From an uncultured Actinomycetes bacterium (GTDB lineage Bacteria > Actinomycetota > Actinomycetes > Nanopelagicales > Nanopelagicaceae): a stretch of 64,000 nt of DNA. Location of the stretch: contig CALEGP010000033.1 in assembly GCA_937876245.1 (NCBI GenBank), forward strand, positions 17,474-81,473. Reading direction: 5' to 3'. A model generated the notes under the pieces. The model was not told where the DNA came from and ran no database searches. It saw nothing but the letters and a program-made list of their open reading frames with translations. Below are positions 9,697 to 19,873 of this stretch, in pieces; position 1 is the stretch's first letter; every line of letters begins with the position of its first letter. The position numbers and the translations under genes were made by a program.

Positions 9697-10496
9697 TTTC
9701 TTAGCTCCTCAATAACAGCAATTGCATCTCTGTGAGGTTTAACAGAATGAGTCCTAACTCCCCAGACACCTGCCTTCGCCATATTTGTCGTAATCGCGAC
9801 CGAAGCAAACTCTCGATCATCTGGTGAATTTGCGCCAAGCAAATCTCCCAAGAACCGCTTTCGCGAAGCGCCAACGAGAATTGGGAAGCCGAGAAGAGCT
9901 AAGCGGTCGATGTTTTTTAACAACTCCCAATTGTGAGCCGAGCCCTTGGCAAAGCCAATTCCTGGATCCAAAATGATTTGTTCAGGCGAAACTCCAGCCC
10001 TGGTTAACGCGATAACCCGCTCATCGAGTTCGTCTTTGACTTCACTAACCACATTTCTATATTGCGCGGCGCTCTGCATATCCTTTGAGTGTCCGCGCCA
10101 ATGCATAACAACATATTGCACCGTTGGGTTAGTGCCAATAACAGTGACCATTTTCGGATCTGCCAACCCACCGCTCACATCATTTACATATGTCGCCCCG
10201 GCACCAATTGCGGCCTGCGCGATATTGGCTCGAGTCGTATCAATACTCAGCGCCACGCCAAGTTCTGCAAGCTCGGTGATAATTGGTATGACCCGATCTC
10301 GTTCTAACTCTTCGCTGATTCGATCAGAGCCTGGCCGAGTTGATTCCCCACCAACATCAATTATGTCCACGCCTTCGACAATCATTTCCTTCGCTCGATT
10401 GATGGCAGATTCAAAATCTAAATACTTGCCACCATCAGCAAAGGAATCTGGAGTCACATTTAAGATACCCATAACAAGGGTGCGCTCGTTATTCAT
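9693..10496 (-). CDS. folP: Dihydropteroate synthase
   Basis: FolP joins hydroxymethyl-dihydropterin pyrophosphate to p-aminobenzoate; it is the sulfonamide target. The 267-residue TIM barrel has MGILNVTPDSFADGG (about 9-23), DVGGESTRPGS near 47, NDVSGG near 103, DPGIGFAKG near 175 and GASRKRF near 208. These are complete pterin and pABA site motifs. It sits one base after the folE stop and overlaps folB. Confidence 0.97.
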   Translation of the reverse strand: MNNERTLVMGILNVTPDSFADGGKYLDFESAINRAKEMIVEGVDIIDVGGESTRPGSDRISEELERDRVIPIITELAELGVALSIDTTRANIAQAAIGAGATYVNDVSGGLADPKMVTVIGTNPTVQYVVMHWRGHSKDMQSAAQYRNVVSEVKDELDERVIALTRAGVSPEQIILDPGIGFAKGSAHNWELLKNIDRLALLGFPILVGASRKRFLGDLLGANSPDDREFASVAITTNMAKAGVWGVRTHSVKPHRDAIAVIEELRK

Positions 10497-10497
10497 T

Positions 10498-11121
10498 TTA
10501 TCGATTGTTTGCAGTGATCAAACTCATTGCCTCAGCACGTGTTGCTGCATCTCGCAACTGACCACGCACTGCGCTGGTAATTGTTCTTGCGTCAGATTTT
10601 CTAACTCCGCGCATTGACATACACAAATGCTCGCAATTAATTACAACTATCACGCCCGCTGGGTTGAGAACTTCAACCATTGCATCAGCGATTTGCGAAG
10701 TTAGTCGCTCTTGCACTTGAGGGCGCCTGGCATAAATATCAACGAGCCTGGCCAACTTTGATAGGCCAGTTATCTGACCACTTTCACCAGGTATGTATCC
10801 GATGTGAGCCACGCCATGAAATGGTGTCAGGTGATGTTCGCAATGCGAGAAGACTTCGATATCTCTTACTATTACAAGTTCTCGATGGCCGATATCAAAA
10901 GTGGTTGATAAAACTTCTTCCGGTTTCTGCCAAAGACCCGCAAAATTTTCCTTTAAGGACCTAGCAACACGTCCTGGGGTATCGCGTAAACCCTCACGAG
11001 TTGGGTCCTCGCCAATTGCAATTAGTAACTCTGTTATCGCTTTTTCGGCACGCTCATGATCGAACTCTCTTTTAGCTCCGCCATCGTGTGGCCCCATCGA
11101 AACCGGCGTTATCTCACTCAC
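10498..11121 (-). CDS. folE: GTP cyclohydrolase I
   Basis: FolE opens GTP to dihydroneopterin triphosphate, the first folate step. The zinc and active-site motifs are [13 protein letters not shown] and [15 protein letters not shown], with the N-terminal helix [18 protein letters not shown]. The frame is open to an ATG at 11175, but that would overlap ftsH by 62 bases. I favour the GTG at 11119-11121, which overlaps the ftsH stop (GTGAGTGA) and gives 207 residues; an ATG at 11097 (199 residues) is also possible. No strong ribosome site decides between them. Confidence 0.93.
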   Translation of the reverse strand: MSEITPVSMGPHDGGAKREFDHERAEKAITELLIAIGEDPTREGLRDTPGRVARSLKENFAGLWQKPEEVLSTTFDIGHRELVIVRDIEVFSHCEHHLTPFHGVAHIGYIPGESGQITGLSKLARLVDIYARRPQVQERLTSQIADAMVEVLNPAGVIVVINCEHLCMSMRGVRKSDARTITSAVRGQLRDAATRAEAMSLITANNR

Positions 11122-13183
11122 GGTTGGGTGGTAATTTCTTTTTAGATTTACGAACGACTTTTTCTTCAACCTCAACAGTGGGCACTTGGGCTTTTGCTGG
11201 TGCTAGCGCGACAGGTGGAAGTGAACTAGGCATCCGAGAATTCGAACCAGTCCAAGCAGGACGCCTTGCAACCATCTTCACATTCTTAAAAATTTTCTCG
11301 ATTTCATCCTTTAGAAGTGTTTCTTTTTCAAGTAACACTTCAACTAGGTCATCAAGAATTTCGCGATTTTCAACCAAGATTTCATATGCCTCTTGATGTG
11401 CATTTTCGATTAAGGAACGAATTTCATTATCGATAACTCCAGCAATTTCCTCTGAATAATCCCGTTGATGCCCATAATTACGGCCAAGGAAAGGCTCGCC
11501 TTCACTAATACCTAATTTAATCGCGCCGATTCGCTCGGTCATTCCATATTGCGTGACCATTGCTCGAGCTAAATTCGTAGCCTTCTCAATATCGTTTGAA
11601 GCTCCAGTAGTTGGGTCGTGGAAAATCAACTCTTCTGCTGCGCGACCTCCCAATGAATAGGCAAGCTGATCAAGCATTTGATTTCGAGTTGTCGCATAGC
11701 GATCTTCATCAGGCAAAATCATTGTGTAGCCCAGCGCCCGCCCGCGAGGCATGATTGTGATTTTATGAACTGGATCTGTATGAGGAAGAGCATGAGCCAC
11801 AAGGGCATGGCCCCCTTCGTGATACGCCGTAATGCGGCGTTCCTCTTCTGTCATCAATCGAGATTTGCGTTGCGGTCCAGCCATGACGCGATCAATTGCC
11901 TCATCAAGTGCTGCATTGGTTATTACTTTTGCATTCTCTCGAGCTGTTAAAAGCGCAGCTTCATTTAATACATTTGCTAAATCTGCACCAGTAAAACCAG
12001 GTGTGCGTTTTGCAAAATCTTCCAAGTTAACTGATTTTGCTATTCGCTTATTTTTACCGTGAACAGCAAGAATCGCTGATCGACCTTTTAGATCTGGACG
12101 ATCCACCGGAATCTGGCGATCAAATCTGCCAGGACGAAGCAAGGCGGGATCCAATACATCTGGCCTATTCGTCGCTGCTATTAAAATCACTTGGCCATTG
12201 GCTTCAAAGCCATCCATTTCAACCAACAACTGGTTAAGCGTCTGCTCCCTTTCATCGTGTCCGCCACCTAGCCCAGCACCACGTTGGCGCCCAACAGCAT
12301 CTATTTCATCGATAAAAATTATCGCAGGAGCGTTAGCTTTTGCTTGAGTAAATAAATCGCGAACTCTGGAAGCTCCGACACCAACAAACATTTCGACAAA
12401 TTCAGAGCCTGAAATTGAGTAGAAGGGCACGCTAGCCTCACCGGCAACTGCGCGAGCCAAGAGAGTCTTTCCTGTTCCTGGTGGACCATAAAGTAGGACA
12501 CCTTTAGGAATCTTGGCACCAATATCCTGATACTTCTGTGGGGCAGCTAAGAAATCTTTAATCTCCATTAGCTCTGCTACTGCTTCATCTACACCAGCGA
12601 CATCGCCAAATGTATTTTTTGGCATCTCTTTGGTTTGGAGCTTGGCCTTAGATTTACCAAATGAAAAGACTCGATTTCCGCCCTGCGCATTACCCATAAA
12701 GAGTAGAAGTAAGAAGCCAATCAGCAAGAATGGGACGATGCTGAGGAGTAGTGAGACGAAAATTGATTGAGTTGGAACTTTCACATCCCACTTATTTGGC
12801 GGCGGATTACTTGTTAAAAGTTCAATTATTTGTGGCTCTTCACCAGAAACAAAGGACGCGTAAAGTTTCTTGGATCCCTTGACAAAGTTTCCGGATTTTA
12901 GAACTACCTCGATTTTTTGATCTTTATCAATAACCAGCGCAGAATCCACTTTATTTGCCGAAATTGCAGCCAAAATTGTGGAGGTCTCAACTTTGGTAAA
13001 TTTATCCCCGCTCGAGGAAAGTTGACCAAAAAAACTAACCAATATCAACGATAGAACGATCCAAAAAAGCGGTCCACGCAAAATTTTACGAGCTCGAGCT
13101 TTTGAGAAAGTTATCTTTCTCTTCTTTTCAGCAGGCGCCTTGCTGACAGGTGAAATCTTTTTCTTTGATTTTTTCTCGGTCAT
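11114..13183 (-). CDS. ftsH: ATP-dependent zinc metalloprotease FtsH
   Basis: FtsH is a membrane-anchored AAA+ protease that degrades misfolded membrane and regulatory proteins. After a basic, lysine-rich N-terminus come two membrane spans (about residues 33-50 and 142-162) around an extracytoplasmic domain, the AAA module (GPPGTGKT near 233, the [11 protein letters not shown]alker B/sensor segment near 296) and the zinc site HEGGH near 455. The 689-residue length and the tail rich in Pro and Lys are typical of actinobacteria. It overlaps hpt by 4 bases. Confidence 0.97.
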   Translation of the reverse strand: MTEKKSKKKISPVSKAPAEKKRKITFSKARARKILRGPLFWIVLSLILVSFFGQLSSSGDKFTKVETSTILAAISANKVDSALVIDKDQKIEVVLKSGNFVKGSKKLYASFVSGEEPQIIELLTSNPPPNKWDVKVPTQSIFVSLLLSIVPFLLIGFLLLLFMGNAQGGNRVFSFGKSKAKLQTKEMPKNTFGDVAGVDEAVAELMEIKDFLAAPQKYQDIGAKIPKGVLLYGPPGTGKTLLARAVAGEASVPFYSISGSEFVEMFVGVGASRVRDLFTQAKANAPAIIFIDEIDAVGRQRGAGLGGGHDEREQTLNQLLVEMDGFEANGQVILIAATNRPDVLDPALLRPGRFDRQIPVDRPDLKGRSAILAVHGKNKRIAKSVNLEDFAKRTPGFTGADLANVLNEAALLTARENAKVITNAALDEAIDRVMAGPQRKSRLMTEEERRITAYHEGGHALVAHALPHTDPVHKITIMPRGRALGYTMILPDEDRYATTRNQMLDQLAYSLGGRAAEELIFHDPTTGASNDIEKATNLARAMVTQYGMTERIGAIKLGISEGEPFLGRNYGHQRDYSEEIAGVIDNEIRSLIENAHQEAYEILVENREILDDLVEVLLEKETLLKDEIEKIFKNVKMVARRPAWTGSNSRMPSSLPPVALAPAKAQVPTVEVEEKVVRKSKKKLPPNRE

Positions 13184-13731
13184 GAATACATGTGCTTCGC
13201 TAGTACGCCGATAAAGTCAAGGTTACGATATTTTTCATTAAAATCTAATCCGTAACCAACAACAAAATCTGTTGGAATATCAAAGCCAACATATTTAACA
13301 TCGACTTCAACCTTTGCCGCTTCGGGCTTGCGAAGCAGAGTTAAAATTTCAACACTTTTAGCACCACGAGATTCAAGGTTTGCTTTTAACCACCCGAGTG
13401 TTAATCCGGTATCAACAATGTCTTCAACAATAAGTACTTCGCGACCAGATATGTCTTGATCTAAATCTTTGAGAATCCGAACCACGCCGCTCGACTTAGT
13501 TCCAGAACCATATGAGGAAACAGCCATCCAATCCATTTCGATATGACGTTGTAAGGATCGGGAAAAATCTGCCATAGTCATTACTGCGCCTTTAAGAACG
13601 CCAATTAAAAGCAACTCTCTTCCCTCGTAATCTTTTTCAACTTCGACAGCTAGCTCCTTCAAGCGAGTGCGAATTTGTTCTTGCGTAATTATTACTCGTT
13701 CAATGTCGGTGCCGGTTGTTTCTAGATCCAC
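13180..13731 (-). CDS. hpt: Hypoxanthine phosphoribosyltransferase
   Basis: Hpt salvages hypoxanthine and guanine with PRPP to IMP and GMP. The 183-residue type I PRTase shows the PRPP loop VEDIVDTGLTL (about 101-111), the ELLLIGVLKGA strand and the flexible-loop SYGSGTKSSG. It starts 15 bases after tilS and overlaps ftsH; tilS-hpt-ftsH is an order conserved across actinobacteria. It pairs functionally with the GuaB1-type reductase at 22.4 kb and the NCS1 permease at 29-30 kb in purine salvage. Confidence 0.96.
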   Translation of the reverse strand: MDLETTGTDIERVIITQEQIRTRLKELAVEVEKDYEGRELLLIGVLKGAVMTMADFSRSLQRHIEMDWMAVSSYGSGTKSSGVVRILKDLDQDISGREVLIVEDIVDTGLTLGWLKANLESRGAKSVEILTLLRKPEAAKVEVDVKYVGFDIPTDFVVGYGLDFNEKYRNLDFIGVLAKHMYS

Positions 13732-13746
13732 GAGGAGGTTCTCTTT

Positions 13747-14736
13747 CTACTTTTTCGACTGGGGTGGTTTTGTCTGCGAGAGTGAAAGTCTGCCCGAAAT
13801 TCGGCCAACCTTCACACCGCCGGGAAGCGATGTGTGGCCCTGACCACGCCAATCGCTAAAAAGAGCCTCAATAGGCTCAAGATGAGCGGCAGAAATGCTT
13901 CCACTTGGCGCTCCAGCGGCATAAATTGCCAATCTAAGGACTCGGCTACGAATCGCGATTGGAAGTGCTTCTAGGGCTGAAATTTCGATATCTAGCGGAT
14001 CCAACTCCGTGAAAATTTTCTCCGCCCACTGATCCAAAGCACTCGAATCTTGTCTTAGAATTTTTGCGGATCTTGAGAGCGCCCCAACGATTCCTGGCCC
14101 AATCTCTTTTTCGATTAATGGCAAAATAATTTCTCGTACCCGAACTCTCGCGAAGTCAATATTTGTATTGTGTGGGTCAGCCCAGAATTCAATTCCCGCT
14201 TCATTGCATGCCTCTTCTGTTGTAGCTCTGTCAACCGACAAGAAGGGCCTAATAAAGGGCCCTGAAACTTCTTCCATTCCAGAGAGTGATTTTGTTCCAG
14301 AGCCACGGGCCAGCCCTAAAAGCACTCCTTCGGCCTGATCGTTTTTTGTATGACCAAGTAAGAATTCTTTCGCTCCAAAAGTTTCGAGCGCTTGGTTGAA
14401 AACTTTATAGCGAGCCCGGCGAGCGGAAGCTTCCAGGCCATCTGTCAGAATTACATTTGCCTTACCAATGAAAATATCTTGGTATCCTATTTTTTCTAAA
14501 GTTTTTTCTGCTTGAGCTGCAATATCCGATGAATTTTCTTGTAGCCCATGGTCAACGACGACGGCAACTACATTAATACCCAATGTGCTTGCTTCCAGCA
14601 TTGCCGCCAGTGCAAGTGCCAGAGAATCCGCTCCGCCTGAAACTCCAACGCAAACTTTCGAGTTTGGTTCCAATTTTTCAAGCCAAAATCGCAAGGCATG
14701 GCGCAATTCCAGAAGTGCTGGGGTTTTCGCGCTCAT
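13747..14736 (-). CDS. tilS: tRNA(Ile)-lysidine synthetase
   Basis: TilS attaches lysine to C34 of tRNA-Ile(CAU) so that it reads AUA. The N-terminal PP-loop is VSGGADSLALALA (about 36-48 in the ATG-started form), followed by VVVDHGLQ and GHTKNDQAEG, which are TilS signatures. The C-terminal substrate-binding part is short, as in the compact actinobacterial form. A GTG three codons earlier (14745) is the alternative start; I prefer the ATG at 14734-14736. It lies 12-20 bases after the NlpC/P60 gene. Confidence 0.93.
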   Translation of the reverse strand: MSAKTPALLELRHALRFWLEKLEPNSKVCVGVSGGADSLALALAAMLEASTLGINVVAVVVDHGLQENSSDIAAQAEKTLEKIGYQDIFIGKANVILTDGLEASARRARYKVFNQALETFGAKEFLLGHTKNDQAEGVLLGLARGSGTKSLSGMEEVSGPFIRPFLSVDRATTEEACNEAGIEFWADPHNTNIDFARVRVREIILPLIEKEIGPGIVGALSRSAKILRQDSSALDQWAEKIFTELDPLDIEISALEALPIAIRSRVLRLAIYAAGAPSGSISAAHLEPIEALFSDWRGQGHTSLPGGVKVGRISGRLSLSQTKPPQSKK

Positions 14737-14757
14737 ATGGAGCACTCTACAAAACTA

Positions 14758-15978
14758 TTAGACTCGGCCGCCAGATGGCATTAAGCCCTTAATACCGTAC
14801 ATATTCGAATAAAGCAGGCCTGCATTTCGAGAATTGGCTTCCCACATCATGCCATCTCCCGCATAAATCGTAATATGATGAATATTTTGAACTGAACCAT
14901 CATAAGAATAGAAAAGTAAATCGCCAGGAATTAGCTCGCTAAAGGCCACTCGCTTTGTAGCTACAAAATAAAGAGCGGCATTTAATCTTCCCCACGCTGG
15001 CCAACCCAGCCCAGCCTTTTTGTAAGCTGCATAAACCAAGCCAGAACAATCAAATGAGCTCGGTCCTTGTGCTCCCCAAACATATGGCTTGCGTGCTTGA
15101 ACTTGTTTCTTTGCATATTTAACAGCCTTCGTTCTAATTGCTCTGGTGGAGCGAATTGTGGAGCGACCTGTAAAGCCCTTATCTGGCCAAACTTTAAATT
15201 GGTTAGGAGTTTTACTTGCTATGGCTGCATTTGCCTCTTCAAGTAAAGCCAACTGACGTTGTTCTTCCAGTGAAACTCTAAAATTCTTTGCCGTGGCTAG
15301 TTGTATTGCAATTTTATTTTGTACCGCACGTAGTTTATCAACTTCTTTTTGTTGTTCAGCCTTGGCGACATCCGCAACTTTCTTTGCATCCGCAACTTTT
15401 GCCGTTGCTCGTTCTTGCACAACTTTTGTACGGTCAGCTTCCTTCTTTGCAATGCTTGCTGCAACCTCGGCAAATTTGAATCGTTTTAAGGCAACAGCAT
15501 TAGTGTCACCAATTTTATCTAGTGTAGTTAACTGATCTACTAAATCTTGTGGTCCATTTGCGCTAAGAAGTACATTAATATTTGTGAAATCGCCTCCCAA
15601 TTTATAGGCATTAGAGGCCATTCTCCCAATCACTCTTGTTGTCTTTGACACTTCGGCCTGGGTTTTTGCTGCGTGATTAGCTGCTTTAACCGCCTTTCTC
15701 TTTGCAACTCCGAGTTCATTTAGGGCAACGTTGTATTTGGCTTGGGCCTCCTGCGCAACAGCAGTCAACTGATTAAGAGTTTTAGTTGCGATCTTGAGTT
15801 GGCCTGCCGCCCGTTTTGCCGCCTCAGTCTTCGCATCTTCGACAGCTTTGGCTGCTTTTATCTGAGCTTTGGTTGGCTTAGGAGTCTTTGAAAGTGCAAC
15901 ATCCGAGGCAAAAACAGAAAGCGCAATAGAGATAGCGATAACCGCGCTCATACTCTTTCTTGAACTGGCGAAAAACAT
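14758..15978 (-). CDS. Secreted NlpC/P60 peptidoglycan endopeptidase with coiled coil
   Basis: A signal peptide (basic start, hydrophobic 12-30) leads into a long Ala/Lys-rich coiled coil (about 38-255) and a C-terminal NlpC/P60 domain (about 285-400). The catalytic Cys is in SFDCSGLVYAAY, the His in NIHHITIYAGDG. This is the layout of RipA/RipC- or PcsB-type hydrolases, which cut the stem peptide during division under control of the coiled coil, often with FtsEX. GGAGG lies 10 bases before the ATG. It is the first gene of the tilS-hpt-ftsH run. The substrate bond is inferred from family. Confidence 0.88.
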   Translation of the reverse strand: MFFASSRKSMSAVIAISIALSVFASDVALSKTPKPTKAQIKAAKAVEDAKTEAAKRAAGQLKIATKTLNQLTAVAQEAQAKYNVALNELGVAKRKAVKAANHAAKTQAEVSKTTRVIGRMASNAYKLGGDFTNINVLLSANGPQDLVDQLTTLDKIGDTNAVALKRFKFAEVAASIAKKEADRTKVVQERATAKVADAKKVADVAKAEQQKEVDKLRAVQNKIAIQLATAKNFRVSLEEQRQLALLEEANAAIASKTPNQFKVWPDKGFTGRSTIRSTRAIRTKAVKYAKKQVQARKPYVWGAQGPSSFDCSGLVYAAYKKAGLGWPAWGRLNAALYFVATKRVAFSELIPGDLLFYSYDGSVQNIHHITIYAGDGMMWEANSRNAGLLYSNMYGIKGLMPSGGRV

Positions 15979-16061
15979 AATTCTTAGGGCCTCCAGGGAA
16001 GTTATATCAACCTAGGATAAAGGGTTTATATGTGAAATCTCGGAGAATTGGCCTTGTGTCG

Positions 16062-16853
16062 CTAATTAGCGACATCTCGTCTCTTGAAAAGTATTGCGGC
16101 AATGCCGCCGCTGATAATTAGATAGGCAAGAGATGTAGCCAGCGAATGTTTGTAACTCAAAATCATATTTCCACCTTCGCCTAGATTGGAAAAATTTAGT
16201 CCTGGAAGCCATTTCGCAATACTGGTAATTAGCGCGGCCAAGATATTTTCAAGAATCAGAGTCCAAAGTACGCCAACGGCGATTGCGCTAATCGGAGATC
16301 TAAATAACAGCCCTAGAATCATTCCGACGGCACCGAAGCAAAGTGTTGCGATAAAAATATTCAGTGTGCTTTCGAAGAGTAATTTTCTTGCTGCACCCGT
16401 TGTCCAGGAAGATGTGTCAACCTTGGCTCTTCCAGCTAGTGCAAAAGATAGAGCGATACTCATGGTTCCTGCAAAGATAACCATTACAAGAGCGAATAGA
16501 TTCATTGCGATAAATTTGCCTGCCAAAATTTTCATTCGCGATGGTTGCCGCACAAGTAAATTACGCAAGGTCCCTAGTGAATACTCCTGAGCTGTTTGAG
16601 AAGCGAAAATGCATAGCGCTACGATGCCGAGAAATATTCCGACCAACCTAAATCCATAAATTAAGCCCGACGCTTGGCTTAACTCTTCAACCCCAACATG
16701 TTCTCCCCGCTTTGAATTCCCGTCTTTTGAGTTAATCATTAAGAAAACAATTGAGGTAAATAGAGCGCTTAGGCCACCAACTGTTGCAATGGTGCCCAAA
16801 AGTAGAGATGGGCGCCGCAATTTTCGAACTTCGGCAATCACCACGCGGATCAT
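16062..16853 (-). CDS. ABC-2 type transporter permease
   Basis: This 263-residue membrane protein has about six predicted spans (near 20-40, 69-90, 113-138, 165-190, 194-218 and 238-255) and the QEYSLGTLRNLLVRQPSR motif typical of ABC-2 permeases of the NatB/BcrB kind. It overlaps the ATPase gene upstream by 4 bases, so the two form one exporter. The substrate cannot be told; related pairs move peptides, drugs or ions. Confidence 0.85.
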   Translation of the reverse strand: MIRVVIAEVRKLRRPSLLLGTIATVGGLSALFTSIVFLMINSKDGNSKRGEHVGVEELSQASGLIYGFRLVGIFLGIVALCIFASQTAQEYSLGTLRNLLVRQPSRMKILAGKFIAMNLFALVMVIFAGTMSIALSFALAGRAKVDTSSWTTGAARKLLFESTLNIFIATLCFGAVGMILGLLFRSPISAIAVGVLWTLILENILAALITSIAKWLPGLNFSNLGEGGNMILSYKHSLATSLAYLIISGGIAAILFKRRDVAN

Positions 16854-17758
16854 GTATTTTCTCCTGTCATTTCAAAGAAGGTTTCTTCTAAAGTTTGTTG
16901 AATTGCGGAAATGGATGAAAGTGTTATGCCTGCCTCAAATGCCGCACGGTTGATGGCCGCACTGGCTTCTTTCGGCGCAGTAATGTGTAAAGTTGAATCA
17001 ATAACTACCGATGAGAAACCAGCTGCTTCGACTTGGCTCGCGAGTTTGGTTAAATCCACTTCATATTCTGGCTTTGCCAAGATTATTGGTTTTTGTGAGG
17101 CAAGGAGTTCTTGGGTTTTCCCGGAAAAGATAACTTTTCCTTCTCTTAACATAACTAAGTACTCTGAAATCATCTCAAGTTCACTCAGGATGTGGGAGGA
17201 AACAAAGACCGTTGTGCCTTTCGCCGCAAGATCACGAATTATTTCCCTGACCTCTTGGATGCCGGATGGGTCCAAGCCGTTTGTTGGCTCGTCCAAAATC
17301 AATAACTCTGGATTCGGCAAAAGAGCGGCAGCGATACCGAGTCGTTGTTTCATCCCAAGTGAATAAGTCTTAAATTTAGATCCGCCTCGATCGGCTAAAT
17401 CAACTTTGGCAAGTAATTCATCAACTCTCGAAAGTGGAAAACCGCCCAGTTCTGCTAGTACTTTCAAATTTTCACGCCCGGAGAGGCCCGGATAAAAAGC
17501 TGGTCCTTCAATCATCGCCCCAACTCTTGGCAAATATTTTTCTGGGTGCTCGATGCTTTCACCTAAAACTGTGGCACTACCTTCGGTTGGAGTGATTAGC
17601 CCAAGCAACATGCGAATCGTTGTTGTCTTTCCAGAGCCATTAGGTCCAACAAACCCACATACTGTTCCAACTGGAACCTCAAAGTTCCCGTGGGAAAGTG
17701 CAGCATTTTTCCCATAAATTTTACTTAAGTCCGAAATGGAGATCGCAATTTTCTTCAT
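16850..17758 (-). CDS. ABC transporter ATP-binding protein (ABC-2 exporter partner)
   Basis: This ATPase of the CcmA/NatA/BcrA group powers the permease encoded directly downstream. Walker A GPNGSGKTT lies near 33-41, the signature YSLGMKQRLGIAAAL near 128, and Walker B LLILDEPTNGLD near 152; a C-terminal regulatory extension of some 80 residues follows. The frame opens at a TTG, but I start at the ATG at 17756-17758 (MKKIAISISDLSK), which matches the family N-terminus, giving about 302 residues. Confidence 0.9.
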   Translation of the reverse strand: MKKIAISISDLSKIYGKNAALSHGNFEVPVGTVCGFVGPNGSGKTTTIRMLLGLITPTEGSATVLGESIEHPEKYLPRVGAMIEGPAFYPGLSGRENLKVLAELGGFPLSRVDELLAKVDLADRGGSKFKTYSLGMKQRLGIAAALLPNPELLILDEPTNGLDPSGIQEVREIIRDLAAKGTTVFVSSHILSELEMISEYLVMLREGKVIFSGKTQELLASQKPIILAKPEYEVDLTKLASQVEAAGFSSVVIDSTLHITAPKEASAAINRAAFEAGITLSSISAIQQTLEETFFEMTGENT

Positions 17759-17852
17759 TTTGAGAGAGTATCCCAATTACCCAGACGAGTTTGCTTTATG
17801 CACAGCAACTTCTCCCATTATACGCGGGAGTAAGCGCAAAAATAAGAGTGGG

Positions 17853-18725
17853 CTAAGGATTTACAACAAGAGCAGCGATAACCAGTAGTAGTGAGAAGAC
17901 GCTCAAATAGGTTATTGACCACTGGAAGAGTTTGGCTGCTGCCTTATTTGAATCTGGCCCATCAATTTTTAATAGTTCAAGAATAAAGCCTAACGCGATC
18001 GCAATCGTGATGACCCAACACCACCAAGGAAGATGTTCGCTCCAGTTAACCGCAAGGGATGTTACGACCATTCCAATCGTATGAAACCACATCTGTTTCT
18101 TAACAGAAGCAATTGATGCTACTACCGGCAACATAGGAATTCCGGCTGCGGCATAATCATCTCGATACTTAATTGCAAGAGCCCAGAAATGTGGTGGTGT
18201 CCAGAAGAAAATAACTAGAAAAAATAACCATGCTGTTAATGAAAGGGAGTTCGTAATTGCAGCCCAACCAATCAATACCGGTATACAGCCTGCAATTCCG
18301 CCCCAAACAATATTCTGTGAAGTTCGGCGCTTAAGCCCAATAGTGTAGCCAAATACATAAAACACAATTGCCGCAGCAGTCAAAATTGTTGCCCATAGCG
18401 TTGTAAAGATTGAAAAGATTGTTAAGGAAATAACTGTTAGAGCTGAAGCAAAAATAAAAGCTTGGGCTTCCGTTACTGCGCCACTGACAATTGGGCGATT
18501 TGCTGTACGAACCATTAATCGATCTGAGTCAACTTCAATGATCATATTAAAAGCATTTGATGCGCCTGCTGCCAAGGTCCCGCCAATTAAAGTTGCGACA
18601 GTTATACCAAGGGGCGGCACACCTTTTGCAGCTAGGAATAATGCGGGCAACGTGGTCACTAGCAAGAGTTCTACTACGCGCAATTTCATCAATTCTATAT
18701 AAGGCGAGATTTTTGACTTCTTCAT
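17853..18725 (-). CDS. ctaB: Protoheme IX farnesyltransferase (heme O synthase)
   Basis: CtaB adds a farnesyl group to heme b to make heme O, the precursor of heme A of the aa3 oxidase encoded at 25-29 kb. This UbiA-family membrane protein (290 residues, about nine spans) has the first Asp-rich motif in NMIIEVDSDRLMVRTANRP (about 61-79) and the second in YRDDYAAAGIPMLPV (near 187). The gene stands alone between the exporter pair and dacB. No ctaA is seen nearby. Confidence 0.95.
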   Translation of the reverse strand: MKKSKISPYIELMKLRVVELLLVTTLPALFLAAKGVPPLGITVATLIGGTLAAGASNAFNMIIEVDSDRLMVRTANRPIVSGAVTEAQAFIFASALTVISLTIFSIFTTLWATILTAAAIVFYVFGYTIGLKRRTSQNIVWGGIAGCIPVLIGWAAITNSLSLTAWLFFLVIFFWTPPHFWALAIKYRDDYAAAGIPMLPVVASIASVKKQMWFHTIGMVVTSLAVNWSEHLPWWCWVITIAIALGFILELLKIDGPDSNKAAAKLFQWSITYLSVFSLLLVIAALVVNP

Positions 18726-18747
18726 CCAGTTAGCGTACCGAAGCTTT

Positions 18748-19866
18748 CTATGCAGGCCTGGCTACTGTTGCCAACATTTTGTCAATTGTTTGCCTTGCAA
18801 GCTCGCGAGAACTCTCCGTCGGCTTAATATGATTTGCAATTACGGCAAATATATACTCGTTATTTTCTACTTCAACATATCCAGCCAAAGATACCGAGGT
18901 ATTTATCCAGCCTGTTTTAGCCCTAACTAACTTTGCTGCGGATTTTCCAGACTTCTTAAAACGATTTACCAAAGTTCCGCTTTTTCCGGCAACGGGCAAC
19001 CCATCATAAATTGCCTGAAATTGCGGCTCAATTCTAATTTTCCATAGTAACTCGGCGACTGTCCGTACCGAAACTCGATTTCCATGTGAAAGCCCACTTC
19101 CATCTTTAACACGTAAACCTGTCGAACCGACTCCTAGGCCACTTAAAGTCTGAACAAATGCCTGGTTCATTCCTCGACTACCTCTAGGAAATCCCATTTC
19201 TTTTGCTGAAATTCTAGCCAGTCGATCGGCTAAAGTATTATCGCTCCAAAGCAGGGTGAAGCCAATTATTTCACTGAGTAGAGGTGATCTAATTCCAGCT
19301 AATTGTGAAACTCCAGATAATTTATTTACTTGGGATTGAGAAATCCATTTAAATTTATATTTCTTACCATAAAAAGCCCGCAAATTTTTTATATCTTTTT
19401 CAAACAGGCCATGGTATTTAATTCTGACAGCTCGAGCTCCTTGGCTTGCTTGATTCATAACACTTATTAGTTTGGGAGAAAAACCACGATTAAACTTCTT
19501 TGCACTTGCCGAACTGGTCGTTAGCCAAGGGTCATGCTCGCCGAGTAAAAGAAAGGTATCTGCCTCCGAAGTGGCATTTATGCTCGTTTTAAATCGCTTC
19601 TCTTCACCAAAGGCGCTTAGCGCAGTAACTGACGAGACGAGTTTTAAGACCGAAGCAGGTGCTCTCGGAATATCAGCTCCGCTCGAAAATATTTCTGTCT
19701 GTGTTACTGGGTCAATCACTAAAATTCCAGACTTGGCAAGCATTGAGGATCTAGCAAATTTTTTAAAGGCATTGGGAACTGAAGTAGCATTTGCCGGGGA
19801 AATGACAATTAGTACTAGCGAAATCATCGCTATTAAAGCAACTGGAATAGTTACACCTTTGCGCAT
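18748..19866 (-). CDS. dacB: D-alanyl-D-alanine carboxypeptidase/endopeptidase (PBP4 type)
   Basis: DacB is a periplasmic class C-type penicillin-binding protein that trims or cuts peptidoglycan peptides. A signal peptide spans residues 1-28. The serine site is ASVLKL (SxxK, about 71-76), the second motif SDN is in LLWSDNTLADR and the third, KTG, in RAKTGWINTS. At 372 residues it is shorter than E. coli DacB, with a reduced domain II insert, as in other actinobacteria. In many relatives dacB directly precedes tilS; here it is separated from it by four genes. Confidence 0.92.
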   Translation of the reverse strand: MRKGVTIPVALIAMISLVLIVISPANATSVPNAFKKFARSSMLAKSGILVIDPVTQTEIFSSGADIPRAPASVLKLVSSVTALSAFGEEKRFKTSINATSEADTFLLLGEHDPWLTTSSASAKKFNRGFSPKLISVMNQASQGARAVRIKYHGLFEKDIKNLRAFYGKKYKFKWISQSQVNKLSGVSQLAGIRSPLLSEIIGFTLLWSDNTLADRLARISAKEMGFPRGSRGMNQAFVQTLSGLGVGSTGLRVKDGSGLSHGNRVSVRTVAELLWKIRIEPQFQAIYDGLPVAGKSGTLVNRFKKSGKSAAKLVRAKTGWINTSVSLAGYVEVENNEYIFAVIANHIKPTESSRELARQTIDKMLATVARPA

Positions 19867-19873
19867 TGTGAAA

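Noticed and set aside
11122..11175. Longer folE start at 11175
   Set aside because: It would overlap ftsH by 62 bases and add residues not typical of the family; GTG at 11121 or ATG at 11097 fits better.
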